In this document: positions 1 through 9,912 of the stretch, one piece after another
Numbering within the stretch: the first letter of the stretch is position 1
How the letters are laid out: every line of letters starts with the position of its first letter
Assembly (NCBI RefSeq): GCF_020829445.1
Contig: NZ_JAIVFV010000057.1
Span: 1-39,072, forward strand
Direction: 5' to 3'
Length of the DNA: 39,072 nucleotides
From: Nostoc sp. CHAB 5836
GTDB lineage: Bacteria; Cyanobacteriota; Cyanobacteriia; Cyanobacteriales; Nostocaceae
Translations under genes and position numbers: made by a program
The notes under the pieces: model-generated
What the model saw: the letters and a program-made list of their open reading frames with translations, nothing else
Told to the model about the DNA's origin: nothing
Database searches by the model: none

Positions 1-535
1 CGTTGGTTAATTCCATTGGATTGGGGCCAGAAAGCCGCTGTTGCGTGAATTTGGCATCACTTCGGAAAGTCTTGGCGACATCTGGTAAAGGCAAAACTGG
101 AAAAACCGCAGCGTAGTTTTCCAGTGTGAGAAATAACTGAGGATTCTTCAAAAATGCCTGTTGATTTGCTGCCACTTTCTGTGACAAAATTACCCGATTC
201 TTGTTATACCCTTCAGAAAAAACCTCTTGGATGGGTAAAGTTGCCACACGCACAGAAGTCGGTAGCCGCAATCCGATCTGATATTGTTGACGTGTTTGTT
301 CTAACTGCTGTTGACGCTCTTGCTGACTTGCCAGTGTTTCATGTTGCGGTAAAGTTGGGATCTGTGGATTGGCAGGAGGACTTGGCTTTGAAGAGGGAGT
401 ATCGCCTTTGACTAAGTTTTCCAAGCCAGGGGCACAAGCTAGACCTAATAGAGCTAGCATAGTACGGCGCGATAGGACATATTGCTCTATTAATTGTTGG
501 TGTCGTTGCTGTCGAGTCGGTAAACCCATATACAT
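1..535 (-). CDS. Lipoxygenase-like protein, N-terminal part (runs off the window)
   Basis: The minus strand is open from an ATG at 535 to the window edge, giving about 178 residues. AGGA lies just upstream of the ATG; a second in-frame ATG is at 529. After a basic start comes SRRTMLALLGLACAPG, which looks like a signal sequence with a twin-arginine flavour and a possible lipobox cysteine (LGLAC). A Pro/Gln-rich linker follows, then NKNRVILSQKVAANQQAF and finally SDAKFTQQRLSGPNPMELTN. The last stretch resembles the F..QRL.G.NP segment at the start of bacterial lipoxygenase domains. Lipoxygenases add dioxygen to polyunsaturated fatty acids using a non-heme iron. The iron ligands would lie outside the window, so activity cannot be judged. 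The export signal suggests an envelope location; that is inference. Confidence 0.72.
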   Translation of the reverse strand, partial: MYMGLPTRQQRHQQLIEQYVLSRRTMLALLGLACAPGLENLVKGDTPSSKPSPPANPQIPTLPQHETLASQQERQQQLEQTRQQYQIGLRLPTSVRVATLPIQEVFSEGYNKNRVILSQKVAANQQAFLKNPQLFLTLENYAAVFPVLPLPDVAKTFRSDAKFTQQRLSGPNPMELTN

Positions 536-690
536 TGTCCTGCTGAAAAACCTACTTTTCACCAATCAAAATCATACGGTGTCTATTTATATTTGTGTCA
601 AAGATGATACTTATCTTTAAAATTACTAAAAAGGAAACCGACGATGCTGATGGTGATGAAAGTGGGGCAGTGGCAGGTTTGGGTTAACAA

Positions 691-1198
691 TTGAACATCG
701 AATTGCAGCAAAAAGATATACAAATCACTTTCTGGGAGTGGGTAAAGCAGCATCCAGAGATTCCGCTTATCTTATGCGAGGGCGAGAAGAAGGCTGCTTG
801 CTTGCACAGTATGGGGTTTGTAGCGATCGCACTGCCGGGAATTTGGAACGGGCGCGTGGGCAAACAAGATTTCGATGAACGGTTGCATCCTGACTTAGTA
901 CAGATGCAGCATAAAATCGTGGTGAATTGAGGGTTGAAATTTAAACCCATAGGCGCAACTCTACCAGACGCACTCGCGTTCGCCTTCCCGCAGGGTAGGG
1001 GCGCAAAGGGAAGCGCATAGGCGCAACTCTACCAGACGCACTCGCGTTCGCCTTCCCGTAGGGTAGGAACGCAAAGAGAATTCGCTACGAATTTATGAAA
1101 TATTGTACTTAGTACCAATGGCTGAGGCGGGGCGCAAGTTCATTATATTATTTGACCACGAAACTAAACCTAAAACCCGGTGGTCAGTTTTTCAAGCA
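691..1198 (+). pseudogene. DUF3854 protein remnant split by an insertion
   Basis: The left part encodes FWEWVKQHPEIPLILCEGEK and continues through ALPGIWNGRVGK to ERLHPDLV. The right part, from about 1116, encodes PMAEAGRKFIILFDHETKPK and TRWSVFQA. Both match the DUF3854 domain, found in primase-like proteins of cyanobacterial plasmids and mobile DNA. A roughly 205-bp element sits between them. Removing it with one copy of the flanking ACTTAGTAC repeat gives GAC TTA GTA CCA ATG GCT, which rejoins the frame exactly (DLVPMA). The N-terminus is missing (the open frame begins at a TTG near 691) and the sequence after SVFQA no longer looks like the family. The gene is therefore dead at both ends as well as interrupted. 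Confidence 0.75.
902..1106. mobile_element. Short inverted-repeat element inserted in the DUF3854 relic
   Basis: It is flanked by identical 9-bp direct repeats ACTTAGTAC (893-901 and 1107-1115). The left end (AGATGCAGCATAAAATCGTG) is an imperfect inverted match to the right end (GAATTTATGAAATATTGT), and AATTCG/CGAATT blocks lie inside each end. The interior holds two near-identical units containing CGCCTTCCCG and GGGTAGG palindromic motifs, with a 24-bp segment (ACTCTACCAGACGCACTCGC core) present twice. There is no coding capacity. A related copy lies at 12707-12883 without that segment. Since both copies start with CTTAGTACAG, part of the direct repeat may belong to the element end. Confidence 0.7.
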
Positions 1199-1241
1199 CT
1201 TCATGGCAAGCTTTTTAGCATTTTAGCCATAGATAAATTTT

Positions 1242-4200
1242 TTAAGCAACTGCTCCTAATAATTTCAATGTAGCAATAGTCGCTGTATTTAAACCTGTAA
1301 CTTTTTTAATGTTCATTTGCTCATAAGGTTTCTCTGCTTTGAGCGTTTTTGAGCAATTACCTGTTGTTATATCCCATAGCCGAATGGTCTGATCCTCGCC
1401 ACTGCTAGCCAAAGTTCGATTATCAGGATTAAAAGCAATTGACCAAACCCTGCCTGTATGTCCTTGCAAAGTTCTGAGGCATCGTCCCGTACTAACATCC
1501 CATAATTGAACTGTGAAATCTTGGTTGCAACAAGCTAGTATCCTACTATCTGGACTAAAAGCAGCTAACTGTAACCAACCTGTATCTACCTGCAAAAGTT
1601 TGACGCATTCATTAGTGTGAATATTCCACAATCTGATTGTTTTATCGGGACTAGTACTTGCCAGTAATTTGCCATCTGGACTGAATGCAACTGACCAAAC
1701 CCAAGCCTTATGCCCTTCCAACGTTCTTTTACACTTACCAGTACTAACATCCCATAACTTTACCGTCTGGTCATGACTGCCGCTAGCCAAGAGATCGCCT
1801 TGTGGACCAAAGGCAACTGACCAAACTGCTGCATGATGTCCCTCAAGAGTTCTTAAAATTTTACCAGTATTAACATCCCACAACTTGACTGTTTGATCTT
1901 CACTGCCACTAGCGAGTGTTTGACCATCAGGACAGAAAGCAACCGACCAGACTAGGGCACGATGTCCCTGAAAAGTTTCCAAGGCTTGACCTGTGCGGGC
2001 ATTCCATAACCTGACTGTTTGATCTTCACTGCCACTAGCGAGTGTTTGACCATCAGGACAGAAAGCAACCGACCAGACGGCTGCACCATGCCCCTGAAAA
2101 GTTCTCAAGACTTGACCTGTGCTGACATTCCACAGCCTCACTGAAAAGTCGTGACTACCACTAGCCAGCATTTGCCCATCCGGACTAAAGGCAACTGAGA
2201 GTATCTGATCAGTATATCCTTTAAATGTTTTGAAGCATTGACCAGTGTGAACACCCCATAACCTTGCCGTTTGATCATAACTGCCACTAGCCAGGAGATC
2301 GCCCTGTGGACTAAAAGCAACTGAATATACCCAACTGGAATGTCCCTGAAAGGTTCTGAGGCATTCACCAGTACTGATATCCCATAACTTCACAGTTCGA
2401 TCATGACTGCCACTAGCCAGCAGATTGCCTTGGGGACTAAAGGCAACTGAATATATTTCATTGCAATGTCCCTGCAAGGTTTTGAGACATTTCTCAGTAT
2501 TAATATTCCATAACTTCACCGTATAGTCTTCACTGCTACTTGCTAGCATCTGTCCATCTGGACTAACAGCAATTGACCGTATTCCATCATGATGTCCTTG
2601 GAACGTTTTGAGGCATTCACCCGTGTTGATATTCCATAACTTCAGAGTCTGGTCATCACTACCACTTACTAGCATCTGTCCATCTGAGGTAAAAGCAACC
2701 GAGTGTACCCAACTTGTGTGTCCCTGCAAGATTTTGAAACATTTCCCAGTACTAATATTCCATAACTTGATCATTTGGTCATCACTGGCACTCGCTAGCG
2801 TAGTACCATCTGGACTAAAGGCAACTGACCAAACCTCTTGCTCATGTCCTTGCAAAGTTTGCAGGCATTGACCTGTATCAATATCCCACAACTTTAAAGT
2901 GTAATCACCACTGCTGCTGGCAAGAGTTTTACCATCTGGACTAAAGGCAAGTGATATAACCCAGCTACTATGCCCTTTACAGATAAGGATTTGTTTGCTA
3001 TCTGCAAGCTGCCGCAAGTGAATTTCACCATTAGTATCACCTATAGCTAAAAGTTTGCCATTAGGACTAAAGGCTACCGACAACACACCGCCGAAGGTTT
3101 CAGCAAAAATAGACTTATTAAAATGGGCGTTTTGGAAATTTACATCGTGCAATTTAAAAGACCGCAGGTCTGCTTGCCAAATACTCAAAAAAGAAAAATC
3201 ATAGCCACTGATATCAGTCTCTAAATGACAAAGCAAATTGAGAATATTCCCAGCTGTATAACTTTGTTCTAGCGGTGATGTCTCTCGTAGGCTTGCTAGA
3301 ATTTGGGTTAGCTGATTTTCAAGGTTTTTTTTGCTTCTCAAAACAGCGAATAACCCATCTATAACTGGCTCAATGATGAGCCGAATTTGAGTCTCCCTAA
3401 CATAGTCTTTCGCTGTTGCTTTCATCAAAGCATGACACCTAAACAAATCAATATTTTGAGTAACAATTTCCTCACAAACTTCCTCTATCAATTGCTGAGT
3501 CACATACTCCATGACTACAGGTTGTAGCGTGAAGAGTGCTGTGCTTTTTTCAACCAAGGAACGCCGTACCAGAGACTCCAGAGCCTCCAGTAATTTTTCT
3601 GCTGGTATTGGTGATACGATATCTCCTCGTATTTCTGATGGCGAAACTGGCTCACGATTGATTGCTAGCCAGTACATTATATCTTTCTCTAAATTTGCCA
3701 AGCGTGAAAACTGCTGGTCTAGCAGATCCCGAATGCTGCCAAAAACAGCCGTGTAATGTTGCAGAAATTGAGTAACATTACCATCAAAAACATCTTGTAT
3801 GGTTGTCGCCACTATCTTCAAAGCTAGGGCATTGCCTGCATAACGCTCAACTACCGCTGGTAATTCTGACTCTGAGCCAGAAAAACCCTTGGCTTCAAAG
3901 ATTTTCTGCCCTGCTACTACTTCTAAACCACTGAGTTGTAATGAGCGTACAGCCAGTGCTTCTCCTGTCAACGACGCAACGTCTTCAGGTTTTTCTCGAG
4001 AGGTCAGCACTAAAGAGCTTCGATGAATAACTTGCCCTAGCCGTTTTATCAGTAAGCCATAATCCTCATAGCCTTCTCGATAGCATCCAGCATAAGCGCC
4101 TGTTTGCAAAATAGTCTCAACATTATCCAAGATGATGAGACAGCGCTGTTGTTGCAAATATTTAACTAGTTTTGATATTCTATCATTTACTTTTGTTGGT

Positions 4201-4793
4201 AAATCAGTTTCTAAAATCTCCTCATTAGATAAAAATTGAATTAAGTTAGCTAAAAGGTCAAGAAGTGGGGGAGCATTGTAGAGCGATCGCCAAATAACGT
4301 ACTCAAAGCATCCTTGAACCTTTTGTGCTAACTTGGCAGCCAGAGAGGTTTTACCAATTCCTCCCATTCCCAACAGCGCCATCACTCGACAGCGTTCTTG
4401 GATGAGCCATTCCTCCAACAGAGCCAGTTCGGCTGTACGTCCATAGAAAACAGATACATCCACCATCTCTCCCCAATCAACACGTTTGGGGTTTTTCAAG
4501 TCTTCCTGCCCTTTTAAATCAGAGTCTGGGCTTATATAATCGTTCTTATCTAATTCTAGATTAAACATCATAAACAAACTAACAAGCGTCCGTTTGTCAA
4601 CCCCGGCTTCACGAGTGAGTACCTTCCTAAAAGTGACACTAGTAATCCCAATCTGTTCACTTAATTCTTCTAGAGTAGACTTGGAGCCATTGTTTTCTCT
4701 AAATTCCCACTCAAGTTTGGCATTTTGAAGCTTTTGCCAGCCTTCACGAGTCAGTATAAGTCCACGATTGCGTTTGAGTTTCTCGGGTTTCAT
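1242..4793 (-). CDS. STAND NTPase with HTH-like N-terminus, NB-ARC and 14 WD40 repeats
   Basis: 1183 aa. Residues about 8-85 form an HTH-like region (LTREGWQ, LEELSEQIGITSVTFRKVL). The NB-ARC core has FYGRTAEL at 116-123, Walker A GMGGIGKT at 142-149, Walker B CLIILDN at 218-224, LVLTSREKP at 261-269 and GNALALK at 320-326. A helical region leads to a short pentapeptide-like stretch (ADLRSFKLHDVNFQNAHF). From about 570, fourteen WD40 blades (SVAFSPDG, LASGS.D.TVKLWD) suffice for two seven-bladed propellers. A non-WD tail (MNIKKVTGLNTATIATLKLL) follows. Proteins of this plan are ligand-sensing switches that oligomerise on ATP binding; roles proposed for bacterial ones are signalling or phage defence. 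No effector domain is obvious apart from the N-terminus. A close paralogue lies at 5684-9268. A family A element begins 28 bp upstream of the start codon. Confidence 0.93.
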   Translation of the reverse strand: MKPEKLKRNRGLILTREGWQKLQNAKLEWEFRENNGSKSTLEELSEQIGITSVTFRKVLTREAGVDKRTLVSLFMMFNLELDKNDYISPDSDLKGQEDLKNPKRVDWGEMVDVSVFYGRTAELALLEEWLIQERCRVMALLGMGGIGKTSLAAKLAQKVQGCFEYVIWRSLYNAPPLLDLLANLIQFLSNEEILETDLPTKVNDRISKLVKYLQQQRCLIILDNVETILQTGAYAGCYREGYEDYGLLIKRLGQVIHRSSLVLTSREKPEDVASLTGEALAVRSLQLSGLEVVAGQKIFEAKGFSGSESELPAVVERYAGNALALKIVATTIQDVFDGNVTQFLQHYTAVFGSIRDLLDQQFSRLANLEKDIMYWLAINREPVSPSEIRGDIVSPIPAEKLLEALESLVRRSLVEKSTALFTLQPVVMEYVTQQLIEEVCEEIVTQNIDLFRCHALMKATAKDYVRETQIRLIIEPVIDGLFAVLRSKKNLENQLTQILASLRETSPLEQSYTAGNILNLLCHLETDISGYDFSFLSIWQADLRSFKLHDVNFQNAHFNKSIFAETFGGVLSVAFSPNGKLLAIGDTNGEIHLRQLADSKQILICKGHSSWVISLAFSPDGKTLASSSGDYTLKLWDIDTGQCLQTLQGHEQEVWSVAFSPDGTTLASASDDQMIKLWNISTGKCFKILQGHTSWVHSVAFTSDGQMLVSGSDDQTLKLWNINTGECLKTFQGHHDGIRSIAVSPDGQMLASSSEDYTVKLWNINTEKCLKTLQGHCNEIYSVAFSPQGNLLASGSHDRTVKLWDISTGECLRTFQGHSSWVYSVAFSPQGDLLASGSYDQTARLWGVHTGQCFKTFKGYTDQILSVAFSPDGQMLASGSHDFSVRLWNVSTGQVLRTFQGHGAAVWSVAFCPDGQTLASGSEDQTVRLWNARTGQALETFQGHRALVWSVAFCPDGQTLASGSEDQTVKLWDVNTGKILRTLEGHHAAVWSVAFGPQGDLLASGSHDQTVKLWDVSTGKCKRTLEGHKAWVWSVAFSPDGKLLASTSPDKTIRLWNIHTNECVKLLQVDTGWLQLAAFSPDSRILACCNQDFTVQLWDVSTGRCLRTLQGHTGRVWSIAFNPDNRTLASSGEDQTIRLWDITTGNCSKTLKAEKPYEQMNIKKVTGLNTATIATLKLLGAVA

Positions 4794-4821
4794 AATTTTT
4801 TAGCAAGAATTTTATTTGGAG

Positions 4822-4952
4822 TAAGTAGGTTGGCGCAATTAAAGTTAACTGGCTAAGGCTGTCATTTGTCATTCGTCATTTGTCATTAGTAAAGGTTTTA
4901 AATTTATTTACGTTTCGTAACATAGTTGACTTTTTTCGCACCAACGTACTTA
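4822..4952. mobile_element. Family A short element, copy 1
   Basis: About 130 bp. The ends are TAAGTAGGTTGGCGCAATTA and, on the other strand, TAAGTACGTTGGTGCGAAAA. The interior contains TTAACTGGCTAAGGCTGTCA, heptamer repeats (GTCATTY), and the perfect palindrome TTACG-TTT-CGTAA. It lies just upstream of the STAND gene at 1242-4793 and could supply or displace promoter sequence. Confidence 0.85.
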
Positions 4953-4968
4953 ATAAACTCCTACTGCT

Positions 4969-5138
4969 AGGAGCATCCCAAATGTGTAAAAACATAATTT
5001 GTCATTGCCAGCGTAACGTAGTGAAGCGTTCGCAAAGCGTCTCGTTCGCGTTAGCGTCTCTACGAGACGCTAACGCGAACGCTTCATTCACAATGACGAC
5101 TCATTATCTTAGTAGATTTGCAAAATTGGGATGCTCCT
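4969..5138. mobile_element. Inverted-repeat element with a long internal hairpin
   Basis: The terminal inverted repeats are AGGAGCATCCCAA and TTGGGATGCTCCT. The flanks CTACTGCT (4961-4968) and GTACTGCT (5139-5146) match at seven of eight positions, suggesting an 8-bp target duplication. Inside, 5043-5060 and 5064-5081 form a perfect 18-bp stem around a 3-base loop (CGTTCGCGTTAGCGTCTC on the left arm). There is no coding capacity. Confidence 0.65.
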
Positions 5139-5180
5139 GTACTGCTTGCGTGTATAGAAGAGGATTGTTAATAATTTAAA

Positions 5181-5237
5181 ATTGTTGCTAAATAAGCTAA
5201 ATAATTGGTAAAAACCAGCCACAGCAAACATTCAAAA
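5181..5237. repeat. Dispersed repeat, copy 1
   Basis: About 57 bp (contains AATAAGCTAAATAA) with a diverged second copy at 12222-12282. Neither copy has obvious inverted ends or a reading frame. Confidence 0.45.
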
Positions 5238-5483
5238 AACTTTATGTTGACAACTAAAAACCATTTTAAAAAGGTTTTAGCCACTTTTAGCATTATTTTG
5301 CGACAATTTTATTAGGAATAAACTTTTAGTTTCTTCATTCGATAAATATCAATTAGGTGAGGTTACAGGTATTTACTCTAATGAGAGCAAAATCATCAGG
5401 CACTATCTCTAAGTTTAGATTCATCTTTGTAAGTAGTAGTTTCTATATAATAGTACTTGAAAAGTAATTAAAAGTCAATCACA

Positions 5484-5585
5484 ATGCCCCGAAAAAATGC
5501 TGTTAATTTAACAATTCAGTTTCCATTGAACGAGAAAATAATTTTGGAGGAGTATTGTGAAAAACAGCTTTTACCTCCAACTTAG
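5484..5585 (+). CDS. Possible very small ribbon-helix-helix-like peptide (33 aa)
   Basis: ATG at 5484 opens a 33-residue frame, MPRKNAVNLTIQFPLNEKII followed by LEEYCEKQLLPPT, ending in TAG. The pattern of a basic start, a short beta strand (NLTIQF) and an amphipathic helix (NEKIILEEYCEKQ) resembles the first half of ribbon-helix-helix DNA-binding proteins. There is no good ribosome binding site and the second helix is missing. It could be a decayed antitoxin or regulator fragment rather than a working gene. It lies in an otherwise gene-free gap between the two STAND genes. Confidence 0.3.
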   Translation: MPRKNAVNLTIQFPLNEKIILEEYCEKQLLPPT

Positions 5586-5683
5586 CTGCCTTCTACTTAA
5601 ATGCAACGACTAAAATCAAAACTCCCTTAATTATGAGTCGCCTCTCCTCTCTAGGCTCAAAACAAAATAGAAGCAAAGTAAAG

Positions 5684-8600
5684 CTAGGAAGATTGATTCT
5701 CAATTGCTCCTAGAACTTTTAAAGAAGCAATAGTTGCTTGAGTTAAACCTGTAACACCAGTAATATTCATTCCCTCGTAAGGTCTTTCGTTTCTTAAAGT
5801 TTTTAGGCACTCACCTGTCAAAACATCCCATAATTTAACAGTTTCATCTTCGCTACCACTTACCAGGGTTTGACTATCTGGACTAAAGGCAACTGACCTG
5901 ATCCAGTGGGTATGACCATGTAAAGTTTTAATACATTGACCGGATTGGATATCCCACAACCTGATTGTTTGATCTACGCTACTGCTAGCCAAGAGTTTAC
6001 CTTCAGGACTAAAAGCAACAGATAATATCCAACTTGTGTGTCCCAACATAGTTTTAAGACATTCACCTGTGCTAACATCCCAGAGCTTCACTGTTTTATC
6101 TTTACTGCTACTGGCCAGAATATTACCTTCAGGACTAAAAGCCACAGACAATACCCAACTTGTATGCCCTAACATAGTTTTGAGACATTCACCTGTGCTA
6201 ATATTCCAAAGCTTGACTGTTTGGTCATCACTGCCACTGGCCAGAATATTCCCTTCAGGAGCAAAGCCGACAGACCATACTCCATGACTATGTTCCAAGA
6301 TATTCAAGACTTTACCAGTGTTGACATCCCATAGCCTCACAGTTTTGTCATCACTGCCACTGGCCAGAATTCTACCTCCAGGAGCAAAGGCAACTGACTT
6401 TACCCAGCCAGTATGTCCCCGTAAGATGTTGCAGCATTGGCAGGTGCTGCTATCCCACAGCCTTACGAGTTGATCATAACTGCCACTTGCCAAGACATTA
6501 CTTTGAGGACTAAAGGCAACAGTTCGGACTCGATTAGAGTGTCCCCGCAAAGTTTTGTAGCACTTTCCATCCGCAACATCCCACAGCTTTATACTTTGGT
6601 CATCACTACTGCTAATTATGGTCTGACCACTAGGAGCAAAAGCAACAGACCACACCCCATTATTGTATCCTTGCAAGATTTTTAAGGCTTGACCAGTGCA
6701 AACATCCCAAAACCTTACAGTTTGGTCATCACCACCACTAACTAAGGTTTGACCATCCGGACTGAAAACAACAGACCAGACCAAACTTGTGTGTCCCTGC
6801 AAAGTTTTGACACATTCTCCTGTACTAATATCCCAAAGCTTTACAGTTTGGTCATCACTGCCACTAGCCACGATATTACCTCTAGGAGCAAAGGCGACAG
6901 ACCTAATTCTATCGCTATGTCCCTGGCAAGTTCTGAAGCATTTACCATCCGATATTTTCCACAGTTTCACAGTGTGGTCATCACCACCACTAACCAAGGT
7001 TTGACTATCCGGACTAAAAGCAATTGACCAAACCGAACTGGTATGTCCCTGTAAAGTTTTGACGCATTCTCCTGTAAGAAAATTCCATAACTTCACCGTT
7101 TTATCACTACTAGCACTGGCTAAAATATTACCTTTCATGTTAAAAACAACTGATAATACTGAACCAGTATGTTCCCGTAAAACTTTGCAGCATTGGCCGG
7201 TGGTGACACTCCACAAACGTACTGTCTGATCATCGCTGCCAGAAGCTAGAATTTTACCTTGAGGACTAAAGGCAACAGTTCGTACCTGCTCAGGATGTCC
7301 CGTTAAAGTTTTCAGGCATTCACCTGTGTTAACATCCCACAATTTTACATTTAGGTCAGTACCCCCACTGCAAAGAGTGCTACCATTCGGACTGAAGGCG
7401 ATCGCTCCAACCCAATCAATATGTCCTAAACAGGTCAAAAGTTGTTCGCTTTCAGCAAAGTCTCGCCACAAGCAAATCTTGCCATTTGCGTCACTCGTTG
7501 CTAAAATTTCCCCGTTAGGGCTGAATGTTACCGCAGAAATTCTATTGAAGTTTTTAGTAAAAACTGATTTGGCTAGATTAGCATTTTGGAAACTCACTTG
7601 AGGTAAATTTACACTTTGCATATCTACTTGCCAAACGCTTAGATTAGAAAAATCATAACCTCTTAAATCGATCTTTAGCTGACGAAGCAAATTGAGAATA
7701 TTTCCGCTTGTATATCCAAGTTCTAGTAGAGATCCTCCTTGCAACTTTACTAGAATTTCATTTAAATGATTTTCTAACCTGCTTGTGGTTTTAAAAATAA
7801 CGAGAAGTTCATCTAAAACTGGCTTGACAATTAAACGTATTTGAGCTTCTTTAGTGTAGTCTTTGGACTGAGCTTTACTCAAAGCATAATACTTAAAAAG
7901 TACAAATTCTTGACTTGCAATCTCTTGAGAAGTTTGCTTAATTAATTTCCTAGTCACATACTCCATTAGTACAGGATGTAATGTGAAGAAGCCACTTCTT
8001 TCATTTAGCGTTGACTGAAACTTGTCGATCAGATTTCGCCTTACTAAAGACTCTAAAGTTTCTAATAATTGGTTTGATGTTACTAGTGACATCAAATCGT
8101 CTTGCAATTCGTAGAGTGTAATTGGCTCACAATTAATTGCCAGCCAGTACATTACCACATACTCTAAATTAGATAAGCGCTGAAACTGCTGCTCTAAAAC
8201 AGCGTATATATCACCAAAAACTCCGGTTTTTTGGTTTAAAAACTCAGAAATATTCCCATTTAAAACATCTTGAATAGTCGTTGCAACTATCTTCAAAGCC
8301 AATGGATTCCCAGAATAACGCTCAATCAGTACTTTCTCATCGGACTTTTCTCCAGACAAACCTTTTAGGTGAAAAATTTTTTTTCCTTCTTCCTCTTTCA
8401 AACCCCTCAGTTGTAATGAACGAACAGGCAATGCTTGTCCTTCTTCTAACGCCACGTCTTTGGGTTTTTCGCGAGAAGTCAGCAATAAACAGCTATTATG
8501 GGGAACTTGTCCTAACCGTCTGATCAGAAAGCTATAATCCTCATAGCCTTCTTGATAGTATCCAGCATAAGCGCCTGTTTGTAAAATGGTTTCAACATTA

Positions 8601-9268
8601 TCAAGGATGATGAGACAATGGTGTTGTTGCAAATATTCAATCAGTTGTGAGATTCTGCCGTTTACACTTTTTAGTAAGTCAGTTTCTAAAACTTGCTCTT
8701 TAGATACAAATTGAATTAAATTAGCTAGGAGGTCAAAAAGTGGAGGAGCATTATAGAGCGATCGCCAAATAACGTAGTCAAAGCATCCTTGAACCTTTTG
8801 TGCTAACTTAGCAGCCAGAGAGGTTTTACCGATTCCTCCCATTCCCAACAGCGCCACCACTCGACAGCGTTCTTGGATGAGCCATTGCTCCAAAAGAGCT
8901 AGTTCGGCTGTGCGTCCATAGAAAAGAGATACATCAATTGTCTCTCCCCAATCAACGCGCTTCGGAAAATTCAAGTCTTGAAGTATTGCTAAATCAAGAT
9001 TTAACTTGGAATAGTCCTGGGGGTTTAGCTCTAAGTTAAATGCCATGAATAAATAAACAAGCGTTCGTTTATCGACTCCTTCTTGGTTGGCAAGTATCTT
9101 GGCGAGTGTGTTTGAAGTTAATCCAGCGCGTTCACTTATTTCTTCGAGGCTATACTTAGAGCCAGATTTCTCTCGAAATTCCGCTTCAAGTTTCGCCCTC
9201 TGAAACTTTTGCCAGCCTTCACGAGTCAGTAGAACGCCACGATTACGTTTTGGCTTGTTCTGATTCAT
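5684..9268 (-). CDS. STAND NTPase with HTH-like N-terminus, NB-ARC and 14 WD40 repeats (paralogue)
   Basis: 1194 aa, same plan as the product of 1242-4793. It has an HTH-like N-terminus ([29 protein letters not shown]), FYGRTAEL near 116, Walker A GMGGIGKT at 142-149, Walker [17 protein letters not shown] and GNPLALK. A pentapeptide-like linker ([20 protein letters not shown]) precedes fourteen WD40 blades and the tail [20 protein letters not shown]. The first roughly 330 residues are highly similar between the two proteins, while the blades differ more. This fits a shared switch with diverging sensors. Blades 11-13 repeat the phrase [10 protein letters not shown] (twice) and SVAFSPEG, which suggests recent blade duplication. 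The gene is separated from its paralogue by about 890 bp of repeats, so the two are probably separate transcription units. A family A element lies 130 bp upstream. Confidence 0.93.
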   Translation of the reverse strand: MNQNKPKRNRGVLLTREGWQKFQRAKLEAEFREKSGSKYSLEEISERAGLTSNTLAKILANQEGVDKRTLVYLFMAFNLELNPQDYSKLNLDLAILQDLNFPKRVDWGETIDVSLFYGRTAELALLEQWLIQERCRVVALLGMGGIGKTSLAAKLAQKVQGCFDYVIWRSLYNAPPLFDLLANLIQFVSKEQVLETDLLKSVNGRISQLIEYLQQHHCLIILDNVETILQTGAYAGYYQEGYEDYSFLIRRLGQVPHNSCLLLTSREKPKDVALEEGQALPVRSLQLRGLKEEEGKKIFHLKGLSGEKSDEKVLIERYSGNPLALKIVATTIQDVLNGNISEFLNQKTGVFGDIYAVLEQQFQRLSNLEYVVMYWLAINCEPITLYELQDDLMSLVTSNQLLETLESLVRRNLIDKFQSTLNERSGFFTLHPVLMEYVTRKLIKQTSQEIASQEFVLFKYYALSKAQSKDYTKEAQIRLIVKPVLDELLVIFKTTSRLENHLNEILVKLQGGSLLELGYTSGNILNLLRQLKIDLRGYDFSNLSVWQVDMQSVNLPQVSFQNANLAKSVFTKNFNRISAVTFSPNGEILATSDANGKICLWRDFAESEQLLTCLGHIDWVGAIAFSPNGSTLCSGGTDLNVKLWDVNTGECLKTLTGHPEQVRTVAFSPQGKILASGSDDQTVRLWSVTTGQCCKVLREHTGSVLSVVFNMKGNILASASSDKTVKLWNFLTGECVKTLQGHTSSVWSIAFSPDSQTLVSGGDDHTVKLWKISDGKCFRTCQGHSDRIRSVAFAPRGNIVASGSDDQTVKLWDISTGECVKTLQGHTSLVWSVVFSPDGQTLVSGGDDQTVRFWDVCTGQALKILQGYNNGVWSVAFAPSGQTIISSSDDQSIKLWDVADGKCYKTLRGHSNRVRTVAFSPQSNVLASGSYDQLVRLWDSSTCQCCNILRGHTGWVKSVAFAPGGRILASGSDDKTVRLWDVNTGKVLNILEHSHGVWSVGFAPEGNILASGSDDQTVKLWNISTGECLKTMLGHTSWVLSVAFSPEGNILASSSKDKTVKLWDVSTGECLKTMLGHTSWILSVAFSPEGKLLASSSVDQTIRLWDIQSGQCIKTLHGHTHWIRSVAFSPDSQTLVSGSEDETVKLWDVLTGECLKTLRNERPYEGMNITGVTGLTQATIASLKVLGAIENQSS

Positions 9269-9397
9269 AAATTATCAGTACCTATTTTTTTAAGGCAATA
9301 GTCCGTAACTCCACTTTCAAGGTAGTGTTCTCCACGATCATTAATTTGGCTCAAAGGCTAGTTAGAGATGGAATCAGCGCTAACAACATCTAAAAAG

Positions 9398-9521
9398 TAA
9401 GTAGGTTGGCGCAATTAAAGTTAACTGGCTAAGGCTGTCATTCGTCATTTGTCATTAGTAAGGGTTTTGAGATTACTTACTTTTTGTAACATACTTGAGT
9501 TTTTTCGCACCAACGTACTTA
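9398..9521. mobile_element. Family A short element, copy 2
   Basis: Same orientation as copy 1. Ends TAAGTAGGTTGGCGC and CAACGTACTTA. The central palindrome has decayed (TTACTTTTTGTAAC), so this looks like an older or relaxed copy. It sits upstream of the second STAND gene. Confidence 0.8.
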
Positions 9522-9912
9522 AAATCTGATGACGCGATCGCCTCCGACGTGTCTCTTTGGAATTCAGCAACCGCCAAAGGCAAGCTCATACACTACTCAC
9601 TGGAGAGCGAGTAAAGAATGCCTTATGAAGATTTCTCAGAGTTTAATTTAATGATTTATGCAAGTTTAAAAATAACTATTTATTGCTAAATTTGTATTGA
9701 AAGCAAGTTTGATTCAGTTAAATGCAACATCATTTAAAACCTACCATTTGGGTTAGAGTACAACATCTATCAAAGGGTAGATCGTATAATGATCTTTTAT
9801 GTTTTCCCAATATATTGGGAATTTTTACCCAAATTGGGAAATAGTCATTTTGAGGAGCAATCAAAAATATTTTCTCAAGTGTTAGGATTACTCAACAAAT
9901 ATCAAACTGTTG
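9522..9912. other. Gene-free stretch
   Basis: No reading frame of note. It contains one HIP1-like GCGATCGCC near 9534 and the pair of dyads at 9804-9840 listed separately. The rest is AT-rich and unassigned. Confidence 0.5.
9804..9840. promoter_or_regulatory. Two adjacent TTCCCAA-type dyads
   Basis: TTCCCAATATATTGGGAA (9804-9821) is a perfect 18-bp palindrome. A few bases later, TACCCAAATTGGGAA (9826-9840) repeats the CCCAA/TTGGG half-sites with a tighter gap. Two similar dyads side by side can be an operator pair. No gene starts close by, so the role is unknown. Confidence 0.35.

Noticed and set aside
2138..2871. Open frames opposite the WD40 region of the first STAND gene
   Set aside because: They follow the WD40 repeat period on the other strand and have no start signals or family features; the same happens opposite 6036-7601 in the second gene.
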